Below are positions 53,494 through 63,100 of a stretch of 64,000 nucleotides of DNA, piece after piece (position 1 is the stretch's first letter; each line of letters starts with the position of its first letter). Source of the stretch: Opitutaceae bacterium (GTDB lineage: Bacteria; Verrucomicrobiota; Verrucomicrobiia; Opitutales; Opitutaceae); assembly GCA_041395105.1 (NCBI GenBank), contig JAWLBB010000006.1, positions 1-64,000 of the forward strand, written 5' to 3'. The position numbers and the translations under genes are program-made. The notes beneath the pieces are model-generated. The model was not told the origin of the DNA. It did not search any database and saw nothing but the letters and a program-made list of their open reading frames with translations.

Positions 53494-54255
53494 ATGGAGG
53501 GAAATCAATCTGTCCCCGGCTCCGGATCCCGCGAACGCCGATTCGTGACCACAGGCGTTGTTGGCTGGCTTGTTGTCTTTGCCTGGTCGTTCATCAGCAC
53601 GGCGGTGATCGAACCGACCGGCGACGGGTTTACCCGCGGGCTGAATCGCCTGGAGGGTTTCTTCCTGTGGCAGATGGGAGCCCTCGTCGTCGCCCTGGTC
53701 CTCATGGTCTACGGCATCGGTCGTTTCAAACAACAGCGGGGGTGGCGATGGTTGAGCCGCTTGCCCCTGATTGGAGAGCTGGGGCTGGTCCTTTTTGTAA
53801 TCGGAACATTCGTGGTGTTTTCCCAGAAACAACGACAACATGAGGCGGCCTATCAGGCCGGGATGCAGAACAAGCCGGTAGCCGCACCGTCTGAAGCATC
53901 GAGTCTGTCAACTGAAGCAGATTCTCCTGCGGAACCGCCGATCGAGTTATTCCGGGGCGTTTACCGCAGCGGGTTTGAGTCGAGTGAGTTCCACCCGCTG
54001 GAACCGGGTCTCAAGGGGCCGTGGTGGCTGGAGGCGGACGGGTCCAACTGGGAGGCGCTTCAGTCGCACATGACCGAACGCCCGGGTCGCGGTTCGTCAG
54101 TTACGGTGATCCTCTCCTTTACCGGACGGAAGGACACAGGAGGCGAATACGGCCACCTTGGCGCATTCGATACGCGTGTTGTCGTCGAATCGATCACAGC
54201 CATCCGACCGATTTCGGAAGCCGAATACGAGCTGGTTCTCGAATCCGTCCGCTAG
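53494..54255 (+). CDS. Hypothetical membrane protein
   Basis: 253 aa. Three hydrophobic helices are visible (TTGVVGWLVVFAWSFISTAV, WQMGALVVALVLMVYGIG and LIGELGLVLFVIGTFVVF), then a soluble domain (FRGVYRSGFESSEFHPLEPG, WWLEADGSNWEAL, TVILSFTGRKDTGGEYGHLG). The soluble end resembles SURF1-like or lipocalin-like beta folds only loosely. No family recognised. Its stop is 3 bp from the stop of a convergent small gene. Confidence 0.65.
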   Translation: MEGNQSVPGSGSRERRFVTTGVVGWLVVFAWSFISTAVIEPTGDGFTRGLNRLEGFFLWQMGALVVALVLMVYGIGRFKQQRGWRWLSRLPLIGELGLVLFVIGTFVVFSQKQRQHEAAYQAGMQNKPVAAPSEASSLSTEADSPAEPPIELFRGVYRSGFESSEFHPLEPGLKGPWWLEADGSNWEALQSHMTERPGRGSSVTVILSFTGRKDTGGEYGHLGAFDTRVVVESITAIRPISEAEYELVLESVR

Positions 54256-54257
54256 AA

Positions 54258-54485
54258 TCAGTCCTGCCTGATCCGCTGCCGGGTCGGGCGGGACTCGTTT
54301 CGCCAGCGGAGGATGGCGGATGTCCCGAAAGCGATCACCGCAACGATGCCACCCATGATCAACACGTCCATCCAGGAGGTTGCTGCTCCGTGTGGGTGGC
54401 CGTGCGGGTAGGCGGCGGTGTGGCCGAAGGAACTGGCGCTGAGGAGGACGGCAAAGAGGGGAAGAATGAAAAGCCGCTTGGTCAT
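54258..54485 (-). CDS. Small secreted or membrane protein with His-rich segment
   Basis: 75 aa with a signal peptide (FILPLFAVLLSASSFG), the segment HTAAYPHGHPHGAATSW containing four His, and one membrane helix (VLIMGGIVAVIAFGTSAI). The His spacing could bind a metal. Convergent with the neighbouring gene. No family recognised. Confidence 0.6.
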   Translation of the reverse strand: MTKRLFILPLFAVLLSASSFGHTAAYPHGHPHGAATSWMDVLIMGGIVAVIAFGTSAILRWRNESRPTRQRIRQD

Positions 54486-54875
54486 GGTCGTGTTGTTCTT
54501 GATGGCCGGTTGATGAAGATCTGGAAGAGGTTAAGCAGGATCAGGCAGAGATAAAGCTCAAATTCTCGCCCTCCGGAGCTGTAAAAAGGGTCCTGACTGA
54601 TGGTTGAGTTGGTTTTGTGGGCAGAATCGGGCGCCATCAACAGAGACCTTGGATTCCGTTCAGGGTTCCGGCACGCTTTGTGTTGTTCGGGAGTTTACCC
54701 ATGTCTTGAGTTTCGTCAATGGTTTGCACGGTGACCGCGCGGCGATCCACGGGCAAACCGTCGGTGCACGCCTGGCCCGGTTTCTGTTGGAAAGCCATTC
54801 CGCATGCCCGGGGAAGCTACCGTGGATCTCGTGCTGCTTTATGCGTGGGGCGAACCCCTCAGACCTCGATACTTT
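54486..54875. other. Intergenic region with no gene recognised
   Basis: About 390 bp between two minus-strand genes. An open frame at 54604-54951 matches nothing familiar and runs into the aminotransferase gene. No hairpin or promoter stands out. Confidence 0.4.
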
Positions 54876-56066
54876 TTACAGGACGCTGCCGGCCGCGCGG
54901 CGGATCCGGTCGACGGTCCTCTTCAGGTCGGCCGCTTTCGCGTCATGTTGATTCCCGAGCATGACGGTCCGCCTGAGTATATCCAGGGAGACCGGGCACA
55001 TATCGCGATGATAATCCGTCCGGCACCCTCGGTTGGCCTCCATCTTGAATGGGTCGAGAGCCGGGTGGATATGGCCCCGTTTCGCGAGGATCGGCTCCCA
55101 TTCGTGGTAGGTGTGGCGTCCGGTATCCACCACCTGGTTGCCGTCAGTCAGGCTGGCGAATGCCCTGGCCTGTTCTTCGGACGGGAACTGGAAGAAGACG
55201 AAGGTGGCGCATTCGCCGTCGGGATCGTTGACGGGAGAGGGCATCAGGCCCGAGCCGGCGAGGCCCTCTAGGATCCGTGCCTTGTTACGCCGCAGGTTCC
55301 GGATGAAACCGGGCAGCCGTTTCAGCTGGGCGCGGAGCATGGCTCCCTCAATCTCGGAGATCCGGGCGCTCGAGGCGCAGAAAGAAGGCTCGCTGCGTTT
55401 TCCTTCCCAGAAGAAACCGCAGGCATCGGTATGCATGACCACCCTTTCATGGGCCCGGCGTGTCTTGGAGAGGACGGCGCCGCCTTCCCCGCAGGTGATG
55501 TTCTTGAAGTAGTTGAAGCTGTAAACCCCGGCATTTCCGAGGGAGCCGACCATGCGGCCCTGGTAGGAGCCGCCGATGCACTGGCAGCAATCCTCGATGA
55601 CAAGGATCTTGTGTTTGCGGGCGATCCTGAGGATCGGCTTCATGTCGCAGACAAGTCCCCACATATGGACAGGGATGACGGCGCGGGTCCGGGGGCCGAT
55701 GGCTTTTTCCAGGGCCATGGGGTCGAGGGTGATCGAGGCGTCGATGTCGACAATGACCGGGATGGCGCCGCAGGCGATCACGGCCATGGCGGTGGCCAGA
55801 TAGGTGTGGGCGGGGACGATGACCTCGTCTCCGGGGCCGATGCCGAGACTGGCCAGGGCGGAGGTCAGGGCGGTCGTCCCGCTGGCCGAGAGCTGGACGT
55901 ATTTGCCCCCAAGATAGGTGGCGTATTCTTCCTCGAATCGTTTCGCTTCTCCACCCGGGTGATAGCGGAAGAGTTTCCCGCTGCGCAGGACGCGGGCCAT
56001 GGCGCGGATTTCAGGTTCGCCGACTTCAAGCATGATGGGATTGGGTTGAGCGGATGTACCGGGCAA
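54876..56066 (-). CDS. DegT/DnrJ/EryC1/StrS-family aminotransferase
   Basis: 396 aa, PLP-dependent. Lys188 (YSFNYFKNITCGEGG) should form the Schiff base, with phosphate-binding ASGTTALTSALASLGIGPGD and the Asp in VIEDCCQCIGGSYQGR. The family makes amino sugars for polysaccharides and antibiotics or acts as a dehydratase. A start at 56033 (MLEVGEPEIRAM) is also possible and would remove the overlap with the deacetylase gene. Paired with that gene, which suggests cell-surface glycan work. Confidence 0.88.
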   Translation of the reverse strand: MPGTSAQPNPIMLEVGEPEIRAMARVLRSGKLFRYHPGGEAKRFEEEYATYLGGKYVQLSASGTTALTSALASLGIGPGDEVIVPAHTYLATAMAVIACGAIPVIVDIDASITLDPMALEKAIGPRTRAVIPVHMWGLVCDMKPILRIARKHKILVIEDCCQCIGGSYQGRMVGSLGNAGVYSFNYFKNITCGEGGAVLSKTRRAHERVVMHTDACGFFWEGKRSEPSFCASSARISEIEGAMLRAQLKRLPGFIRNLRRNKARILEGLAGSGLMPSPVNDPDGECATFVFFQFPSEEQARAFASLTDGNQVVDTGRHTYHEWEPILAKRGHIHPALDPFKMEANRGCRTDYHRDMCPVSLDILRRTVMLGNQHDAKAADLKRTVDRIRRAAGSVL

Positions 56067-56772
56067 CGGCGCTGAAGGTGTCGATCCAGACTTCGCCGTT
56101 CTTGTCCCGAGCCCATTCGCAAATGGCGGTCAGGGTCTCCGGGAGAATGCCTTGCGGATGGTCGATCGTGATTTCGTGGCCGGTCAGGACCACCCAGTCT
56201 CCGGCCCGGAGCCCGCTTTCGAGCATGGGCAGCACTTCAGCGGGAAGGAGGCGATCAATGCCGCAGGACCAGGTCTGGGCCAGGTCCACCTGAAACGGAT
56301 TGGCATTGGGATCATGAGTGTAGAGACGCCCGGCGATGAACCGCTCGGCCACCAGAGGGATGTAGCTCCGGGTGTCACGCCCCCGCCCGACAGACGTGTG
56401 TCCACAGGGGTAGGCAAATGAAGTCGGTACCGAACCGAGTCGTTCGGCGATCCATGCATTGGCGTCATCGAGTTCCCGGGCCATGCGCTCGAGATCATAG
56501 TCTTCCAGGGCGTTCCTGCGCTCCCTCACGAACTCAAAGCATTCCGAACAGGGATGCGTCATGGTGTGATTGCCAATCTCGTGTCCCCTGGCCGGAACCG
56601 TCTGCCATTCGGCGAGGCGGTCTCCGACGAATTCCGGACTGACGAAAAACGTCCCCTTTATTCCGAATGAATCGAGAATCGGGATGCCGACATCCAGTTG
56701 AGTGGTGCGGGCATCGTCGAAAGTGAGGGAGACGGCGGCTTTGGCGTTGTCGGGCCAGGAGAATCCAGGCAT
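56026..56772 (-). CDS. Polysaccharide deacetylase (NodB-type)
   Basis: 248 aa. NodB motifs: SLTFDDARTTQ (catalytic base and metal Asp), HEIGNHTMTHP (metal His pair), SFAYPCGHTS, and the final LTGHEI. No signal peptide is seen. Removes acetyl groups from N-acetylglucosamine-like polymers or related sugars. Overlaps the DegT gene by up to 41 bp depending on its start. Confidence 0.88.
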   Translation of the reverse strand: MPGFSWPDNAKAAVSLTFDDARTTQLDVGIPILDSFGIKGTFFVSPEFVGDRLAEWQTVPARGHEIGNHTMTHPCSECFEFVRERRNALEDYDLERMARELDDANAWIAERLGSVPTSFAYPCGHTSVGRGRDTRSYIPLVAERFIAGRLYTHDPNANPFQVDLAQTWSCGIDRLLPAEVLPMLESGLRAGDWVVLTGHEITIDHPQGILPETLTAICEWARDKNGEVWIDTFSAVARYIRSTQSHHA

Positions 56773-56900
56773 GGGAGGTAAGGGTTGCGGGTGATGGCAT
56801 TACGCCTCCTGGGGGCGGTCGTGGCAAGCCATCGCGATGCGGGCAGGGCGCGGGCAATCGCACTTGCGCGCCGGGCCGTGCCTCAACCAGACTTGCCGTT

Positions 56901-57227
56901 ATGTCCTGGGTCTACCTCCTCATCGCCGGTCTCTTGGAAATCGTCTGGGCCATCGGGCTGAAATTCACCGCCGGTTTCTCACGACTCGGCCCGAGTGTGC
57001 TGACCGTCGGCGCGATGATCGCCAGCTTCGTCTTCCTCGGGCAGGCGCTCAAGACGATCCCGGTCGGCACCGGCTACGCGGTCTGGACCGGCATCGGGGC
57101 GGCCGGCGTGGCCGTTATCGGGATGGTCTGGCTGGGAGAGTCACGGGAGATCCTGCGCATCCTCTGCATCGGATTGATCGTGGCGGGGGTCATCGGACTG
57201 CGGGTCTTTGCCCCGGCCGCACCGTAG
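56901..57227 (+). CDS. gdx: SMR-family transporter, SugE/Gdx type
   Basis: 108 aa with four membrane helices. Glu13 (LLEIVWAIGLKFTAGF) is the essential acidic residue, and GTGYAVWTGIGAAG is diagnostic of the Gdx/SugE branch, which exports guanidinium. I looked for a guanidine riboswitch in the 128 bp upstream and saw none. A DUF486 transporter gene follows 21 bp downstream. Confidence 0.88.
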   Translation: MSWVYLLIAGLLEIVWAIGLKFTAGFSRLGPSVLTVGAMIASFVFLGQALKTIPVGTGYAVWTGIGAAGVAVIGMVWLGESREILRILCIGLIVAGVIGLRVFAPAAP

Positions 57228-57248
57228 CGAGCTGACCAGGGCGAGGCC

Positions 57249-57605
57249 ATGAACCGTATCCTTATCACCGTCATCCTGCTTGGCTGCAGCAATGTCTTCA
57301 TGACATTTGCCTGGTATGCCCACCTGAAGAACCTGTCTCATCGGGTCTGGGTCATCGCCGCCTTGGTCAGTTGGGGGATCGCGCTCTTCGAATACCTGCT
57401 CCAGGTGCCGGCCAACCGGATCGGACACCAGGTCATGACCGTGGGGCAGCTGAAAATCCTCCAGGAGGTGATCACCCTTTCGGTCTTTGTCCCGTTTTCC
57501 GTCTTCTACCTGAAGGAGAAGATCACATCGGACTACTTCTGGGCCGGGCTCTGCCTGCTCGGAGCCGTCTTCTTCCTTTTCCGACGGAAGCTTTTTGGAG
57601 GGTGA
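57249..57605 (+). CDS. DMT-superfamily membrane protein, DUF486 type
   Basis: 118 aa with four membrane helices. The strings NVFMTFAWYAHL, IALFEYLLQVPANRIGH, TVGQLKILQEVITLSVFVPF and SVFYLKEKI are those of DUF486 proteins. Predicted small-molecule transporter; substrate unknown. Likely co-transcribed with the gdx-like gene. Confidence 0.88.
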   Translation: MNRILITVILLGCSNVFMTFAWYAHLKNLSHRVWVIAALVSWGIALFEYLLQVPANRIGHQVMTVGQLKILQEVITLSVFVPFSVFYLKEKITSDYFWAGLCLLGAVFFLFRRKLFGG

Positions 57606-57694
57606 CCGCGGGACCCGTGCGGTTCGGCGAAGTGGATTGACAGAAGTTCAGGTAATAGATACGATAAGGGTTTCTTACGTAGCCCCGTATTACC

Positions 57695-58543
57695 ATGAAA
57701 CATTTGCCATCAGGAGGGACGGTGGGAGTGCTGCTGGCCGCAGTGGTTCCCTTTATTGTATCGGGCTCGGCTTTTGCCGAGGTCAGTCTGGAAGAAATCG
57801 GAAAGAACCCGGACTTGTGGCCGGATCAGGTCACCATCACGGAAGGTGTCAGCTTTGGCCCCGGCTGGGATTTCAATGCCGGCATGAAGGTCGATCTCTG
57901 CGCCGTGATGAATGGCGAGGCCGTTTTCATCCACCGCAACGAGGTGTTCCGTCTTGAGCCGGAATTCACGGACCTGGTGGCCCGGGCCGGCAAGATCGCC
58001 GAGGGCGGGGTGCCAACGGCTTCGGGCAAGCCGCGACTGGTCGACTACCTGGTCAAGAACGGAAAGACGGTCTCTTCCGGAAACCTGGCGCCTGTATCCG
58101 ATGATGCCATACCAAGCGGCGCTCTCTACGTGGTCTATTATGGGAACGGCGGTTGCGGCTGGTGCAAGTCGGCCCGTCCGTTCATGGACGCGATGCTCGA
58201 AATGATCGAGAACCACAGTCCCGGAAAGATCCAGCTCGTCCATGCCAACAGCGATACGAACAGTGCCGCCATGCGCCGCTATGCCATGACTCTCGGGGCG
58301 GGTTGGATTGTCACGGAGCCGCAGGACAAATGGCTCACCCAGAACATCCTTATCCAGGGCAAGATGGGGGACTTCATCAACTTCCCGACCGTGGCCCTCT
58401 ACACGGAGACGGGGCGGCTGATCGCCAGGGGTAGCCGCGATGAAAGGGAGGGGATGAAACCCGTTGCCGACGTCCTCATGAAGCTGGACCAGATGCTGGT
58501 TGCCGGTTCAGATCCGGCAGGTGCCGTGGCCATGCGGGAGTGA
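57695..58543 (+). CDS. Secreted thioredoxin-fold protein with CGWC motif
   Basis: 282 aa with a signal peptide (VGVLLAAVVPFIVSGSAFA). The thioredoxin-like domain begins at about residue 140 (LYVVYYGNGGCGWCKSARPF) with redox Cys154 and Cys157. The cis-proline region follows as NFPTVALYTETGRLIARG. The N-terminal 130 residues are unassigned. It may keep secreted proteins oxidised or reduced. A short hairpin follows at 58571. Confidence 0.8.
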   Translation: MKHLPSGGTVGVLLAAVVPFIVSGSAFAEVSLEEIGKNPDLWPDQVTITEGVSFGPGWDFNAGMKVDLCAVMNGEAVFIHRNEVFRLEPEFTDLVARAGKIAEGGVPTASGKPRLVDYLVKNGKTVSSGNLAPVSDDAIPSGALYVVYYGNGGCGWCKSARPFMDAMLEMIENHSPGKIQLVHANSDTNSAAMRRYAMTLGAGWIVTEPQDKWLTQNILIQGKMGDFINFPTVALYTETGRLIARGSRDEREGMKPVADVLMKLDQMLVAGSDPAGAVAMRE

Positions 58544-58570
58544 GACGGTAGTTGCCGAGGAAGGATTCCT

Positions 58571-58594
58571 GGCACTTCGGCACGGCGAAGTGGC
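58571..58594. repeat. Short hairpin repeat, copy 2
   Basis: GGCACTTCGGCACGGCGAAG plus TGGC forms a 7-bp stem (CACTTCG and CGAAGTG), 27 bp after the thioredoxin-fold stop. Matches 48855-48878 with a compensated stem change. Confidence 0.65.
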
Positions 58595-58689
58595 CACATC
58601 CCGATCCATCGGCTGGGTGTCGCCAAGCAGCTGCGCCGGCCTTCCGGTCTTTGCGTTTGCTCGGGCGAATCGACATTCAGAGCCGAAAA

Positions 58690-59111
58690 GGCTGTACTTT
58701 TGAACACCTATTTGCTTCAAGCTTGGGATGGCCAAGCGATATGAGTTGACCGAGGAGCAGTTTGAACAGATTCGTGATGTCTTGCCTGGCAAGGCCGGAG
58801 ACCCCGGACGCAGCGCTGAAGACAACCATCGATTTCTCAATGGAGTGATGTGGGTTCTTCGCAGCGGAGCGCACTGGCACGACATGCCGGAGCGATATGG
58901 GAAATGGAAGACCACTCACAAGCGGTTCAGCCGCTGGGCCAAGACGGGGGTCTGGGAGGCGGTGTTTGAGCGATTACTCAAAGATCCCAAGAACCAATAC
59001 GTGATGATCGACTCGACACTCGTTAAGGCTCACCAACAGGCCGCAACGGGGAAAAGGGGGCTCACGACCAGGCTCTGGGGCGATCCCGTGGAGGACTGAC
59101 CACCAAGATCC
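58690..59111 (+). mobile_element. IS5-type insertion sequence remnant
   Basis: A 5' half of an IS5/IS427-like element: a plausible left end (GGCTGTACTTTTGAACA at 58691-58707), the orfA gene, and the first codons of orfB (TTKIH in the -1/+1 frame at about 59098-59112). The rest of orfB and the right end are missing; unrelated coding sequence follows at 59112. Confidence 0.8.
58728..59099 (+). pseudogene. Transposase OrfA of an IS5-type element, partial
   Basis: 123 aa. N-terminal YELTEEQFEQIRDVLPGK, FLNGVMWVLRSGAHWHDMPE, and the first DDE-type Asp95 in VMIDSTLVKAHQQAATGK are typical of the IS427 subgroup, in which OrfA ends at a site of ribosomal frameshift into OrfB. OrfB is missing apart from a few codons, so transposition from this copy is not expected. 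Confidence 0.88.
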
Positions 59112-59252
59112 ATTGGCGAGATCCGCGTGTTCGAGCTTCCCGGGCATCCCTTCTTTGTGGGTACGCTCTTTGTGCCGCAGGCCCGGTCGACCGCGGGGAA
59201 CCCGCATCCGCTGGTGACCGGGTTTATCGAGGCCGTCTCGCGACGAGCGTGA
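59112..59252 (+). pseudogene. 3' fragment of a CTP-synthase-related amidotransferase gene
   Basis: Codons from 59112 read IGEIRVFELPGHPFFVGTL then FVPQARSTAGNPHPLVTGF and IEAVSRRA before a stop at 59250-59252. This is the C-terminal end of the CTP synthase C-terminal region-related protein family as I recall it (ELPGHPFF, VPQ, HPLVTAF). The rest of the gene is absent; the IS remnant sits where it should be. Confidence 0.7.
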
Positions 59253-59274
59253 AGGCCGACTGAAGGAATACTCG

Positions 59275-59344
59275 CGCAGAGACGCGGAGGTGCAGAGACA
59301 GGGCCAACTCAATCCGGCACCGGTTGATCCTCTGCGTCTCTGCG
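59275..59344. repeat. Intergenic inverted repeat of CTCTGCGTCTCTGCG type
   Basis: CGCAGAGACGCGGAGG at 59275-59290 pairs with 59329-59344 with one mismatch. The gap 59253-59424 shows nothing else. Confidence 0.7.
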
Positions 59345-59424
59345 AATCGAGTTCGCGTCATCGCGGACGGGCGCGAGATCAGTCGGTTCCGGCTTTTGAC
59401 CGAACCAAGAGGAAGCCAGGTGCC

Positions 59425-59625
59425 TCAGGCTTGGGGATTCGACTTCGTTGAGCAGGTGCTCCAGCCAAAAGGAAGGTAGGCGGGGCAGACACCGACGACT
59501 CCGGTGAGGAGCGGCAGGAGGCCGATCAGGCCCCACCAGCTTTGATAGAAATAGCCGGCAATCAGGATGGCGAGACCGGCGATGATACGGATGACGCGGT
59601 CGAGGGTTCCTTCGTTGGTTTTCAT
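59425..59625 (-). CDS. YgaP-like inner-membrane protein, DUF2892
   Basis: 66 aa with two membrane helices: NEGTLDRVIRIIAGLAILIAG and WWGLIGLLPLLTGVVGVCP, then AYLPFGWSTC. The CP and late Cys are typical of DUF2892, often linked with rhodanese and sulfur-handling proteins. Divergent from another member at 59803. Confidence 0.88.
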   Translation of the reverse strand: MKTNEGTLDRVIRIIAGLAILIAGYFYQSWWGLIGLLPLLTGVVGVCPAYLPFGWSTCSTKSNPQA

Positions 59626-59802
59626 GGATGGATCGGGGATGGATGGATGGTTTGGATGTTACCCGATTTATCACGGATGTGAAGCCGATTGGGTCCGTCG
59701 TGATCATTCTTCTCGTTGCGGCAGGGTGTCGTCCGGATTCGAATTGCACTGATCCTCACTTTCGGGCTATATCTCCTGACGCTTTGTCCCGCGTCTGAGC
59801 TT

Positions 59803-59994
59803 ATGAAAACTGAAAATGTCGTTCGCGCCATGGCCGGAACCATGGCCCTCATTGGTCTGGCCCTCGCCCATTGGGTGCATCCCAACTGGATCTGGCTGAC
59901 GGTATTCGTCGGCGCCAATCTGTTGCAATCGGCCTTTACCGGATTCTGTCCGGCTGAGTTGATTGTCCGCAAGCTGAAGGGCGAGACTGCCTGA
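59803..59994 (+). CDS. YgaP-like inner-membrane protein, DUF2892
   Basis: 63 aa from the ATG at 59803; the frame extends to 59716 without homology. KTENVVRAMAGTMALIGLAL, WIWLTVFVGANLLQSAFTGF and CPAELIVRKL match the DUF2892 membrane domain. The two divergent copies are 177 bp apart and diverged in sequence, with no rhodanese gene visible. Confidence 0.82.
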   Translation: MKTENVVRAMAGTMALIGLALAHWVHPNWIWLTVFVGANLLQSAFTGFCPAELIVRKLKGETA

Positions 59995-60115
59995 AGGGGT
60001 CGGCAGGGAGACGGGCCGGCGGCCTGTCGCACCGCGGAAGTCCTCCGTTTGAGGCCCCTTGGGGGCGCTCCTTAAGCCGGAAAGTCCAGGGATTCGGGCC
60101 TTGCTCAGGGCTCAT

Positions 60116-60137
60116 GATTTGATAATTATCAAATCAC
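60116..60137. promoter_or_regulatory. Perfect 22-bp AT-rich palindrome upstream of a secreted protein gene
   Basis: The palindrome is centred on GATAATTATC (inner 18 bp ATTTGATAATTATCAAAT) and ends 19 bp before the ATG at 60157. It is operator-like and would block or activate transcription of the following gene. The regulator is unknown; a Fur-like half-site pattern (GATAAT) is suggestive only. Confidence 0.65.
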
Positions 60138-60156
60138 AGGTTGTCCTGTTCCCCCA

Positions 60157-63100
60157 ATGTTGAAGAACCCTCTTTCCCTTCTGCTGATTGCCCTGTCGGC
60201 GGTGTTCGCAGTGTCACGTGGCCTGGCTCAGGAGACCCTGCTGGACGAAAACTTTAGCGACGGCGAGCTGACCGGCGGCTCGGATCCGCTCGATGCCACC
60301 TGGTTTGCGGCGACAGCTTCGACGGCTGCGATCGTCGACGATGCGGCCGGATTGGGGGCGGGCAATGCCCTTCAATACCTGAGCAGCGGCAACTTTTCGC
60401 GGGTGACCGCCGCCCTTGACGCACCGATCGCCCTGGCGGAGGCCGGTGACCTCATCACGATCAGCCTTCGGCTGCGAATGACCCGGTTCAGTGCGTCGAA
60501 CGACGGTGGTTTTCGTTTCGGTCTGCACAACGATAGTGGAGAGCCGATCACCGGGGCGAATCTCGGGCAGAGCTGGACCGACCTGACCGACGGTTGGGAT
60601 GGCTACTATTTCCGGATCGGCGTGGGAACGGCCGCGGGCATGCGCATCTACAAGGACCTGCCGGTCGCGGGCAACAGTGCGATGGGAGGCAGCGGCGACG
60701 TGACTGTGGGCAACGGAACGGCGGTCGCCCTGGATGACATGGCCGTGCACACCGCCCGGATCGAGATTGAGCGGACGGCCGGCAGCCAGAACGAACTCCG
60801 GTTTTTCTGGGACGGTGTCCCGATGGTTTCAGCAACCACCACGACAAGCGGTGGAGAAATGAGCGCGTTCACCAACCTCACCATCGGAACCGGGAGCACG
60901 GAGGTGGATACCGTGGTCGATGACATCAGGATTACCCTGGGAGAGGGGACGACGGTGGTCGAGCCGATCGACCTGCAGGCCCGCCTGGTCGACTGGACGC
61001 GGGCCGGCGTGGAAGGCGGCATCCCCGACTATGCCAACATCATCGATTTTGGGGAGGCGGGTGGTGACGCGACCGGTCAGGTCGACAACACAGCGCGGCT
61101 GCAAAGCCTGATCAGCAACCTGACCGAGGATACCGTCATCTACTTTCCGGCGGGCGTCTTTCGTTTTGACCGGAGAATCCGGCTCGCGGACATCTCCTCC
61201 CGCGATCTGCCCGGCGTCATTCTGCGCGGCGCCGGGACCCGGGACACCAAGCTGCTCTTCATGGACCCGGTGGCGGAGGATTCCGGTCTGTTCGATGTAT
61301 CGGGCTATGCGATCGGAGCGGACATCCCGATTGTGACGGGACTGACCAAGGACTCGACTTCGATCACCCTGCAGTCGGCGGCGGCTCTCATGGTGGGCGA
61401 CTGGATCGCCATCCGGCAGGACAATGACTACGATGCCATGGCGACGACCCGGAACATTCCCGATTACCTCGACTCGATCGACAACGCGACCGGCTATGCG
61501 AGACGCGTGGTCGGGCAGGTGGTCAAGGTGACGGCGATCGAGGGGAATGTCGTGATGCTGGATCGCGGCCTGCATCTCGATTTCACCTGGGCCAATCCGA
61601 CCGTGACCCGGGTTCACATGATTGAAGGGGTCGGGTTCGAGGACCTTACCCTGGAGAACGGCCTGGCCTCGGCCAAGCGGATGAATTCTGATTTCCTCTA
61701 TGCTGCCAATTGCTGGATCCGGAACGTCCACAGCCTTATGGCGATGCGGTTCCATGTCGCCACCGAACTCTGCGCCAACCTCACGATCAGCGACTCCTTT
61801 TTCAATGATGCCTTCCGGCATGACGGGGGCGGGCACGGTTACGGGACGCTGATTGCGGACACGACCACGCACTGCCTGATCGAGAACAATGTTTTCCAGA
61901 AACTGCGTCACTCGATGATCTGGAAGGAGGGCGCCACCGGTAATGTTTTTGCCTACAATTACTCCTTCGGAGGAGAATGGGATTCTTCCGGGGTTCCGCC
62001 GGATTTGTCGGGCCACGGGCACTACGCCTTCGCCAATCTGCTTGAGGGAAATATCGTCGAGTATGTCCATGCGTCCGACTACTGGGGGCCGATCGGTCCG
62101 AATAATGTTTTCCTGCGCAACCGGGTAACCCTTCGCGGGATCGATATTGATGACCGAACGTTCGATCAGAACGTCATCGGCAATGAATTGGTTTCGTCAT
62201 CTTCTCCCTTTGTTGCGTTCGATGGCACGTCGACCGGCGGATATGCCCACGGAAACAGCGAGGACGGGGTGATTGTCTGGCGACCGGGCGAGCCGCAGGA
62301 GGTCGCAGAATCCTATTTCTATTCCGGAAAGCCCGCATTCTGGGACATCCCGGATCCCTGGCCCTCACTCGGTCCCGAGCAGACGGCGGGCACCTATACG
62401 ATTCCCGCCAAGTACCGTTGGGACAACGGCCTGATGGAGGAGTTTGTCGCTCCCGTTCCCGAGATTTCGGGACAGCCGGTGAGCGCCGCAGCGGAGATGG
62501 GCGGCGGGGTCGTTTTCAGTGTGGAGGCCCGACTGCTCGGCGAGGTCGATTTCCAATGGAAGAGGGACGGGGTTGATCTGAGCGACAACGGCACCGTGAG
62601 TGGGTCAAAAACCCCGTCGCTTGTCCTGAGCGATGTTTCCCTGGCGGACCAGGGGATCTACCGGCTGGTCATCACCAATCCCCGAGGTTCCACCACCAGT
62701 GATCCCGCCCTGCTTTCACTCTGGTCGCCGGACGACGGGGTTCTCAGCAACCTCTCAACCCGGGGCCAGGTGCTCTCACCCCCCAATATCCTCATCGGCG
62801 GCTTTGTCATTGTGGGGGACGCGCCGAAAACGATGTTGGTCCGCGGCATCGGACCGTCGATGGGGACGTTCGTCGGGCCGGAAAAAGCCCTGCCCGATTC
62901 CATGATTTCGTTGACCCTCAACGGTTCGAAGATCCTCGAGAATGACGACTGGGGGACGCAGCCGGATGCCGAGGCGATCGCCTCTCTCACCGCTCAGGTG
63001 AGCGGGTTTCCTCTCGAGCCCGATTCAAAGGACGCCGTGCTCCTGGCCGATCTGGGCCCGGGTGTTTACAGCGCACGCCTCGGGGCCAAGGAAGGTTCCG

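Noticed and set aside
53339..53548. 69-aa frame upstream of the membrane protein at 53494
   Set aside because: It overlaps the better-supported gene and has no recognisable features.
54604..54951. 115-aa frame in the gap before the aminotransferase
   Set aside because: No homology seen and it overlaps the aminotransferase 3' end on the other strand.
56773..56900. Guanidine riboswitch upstream of the gdx-like gene
   Set aside because: I found no paired ACGR-loop hairpins or other guanidine riboswitch core in this stretch.
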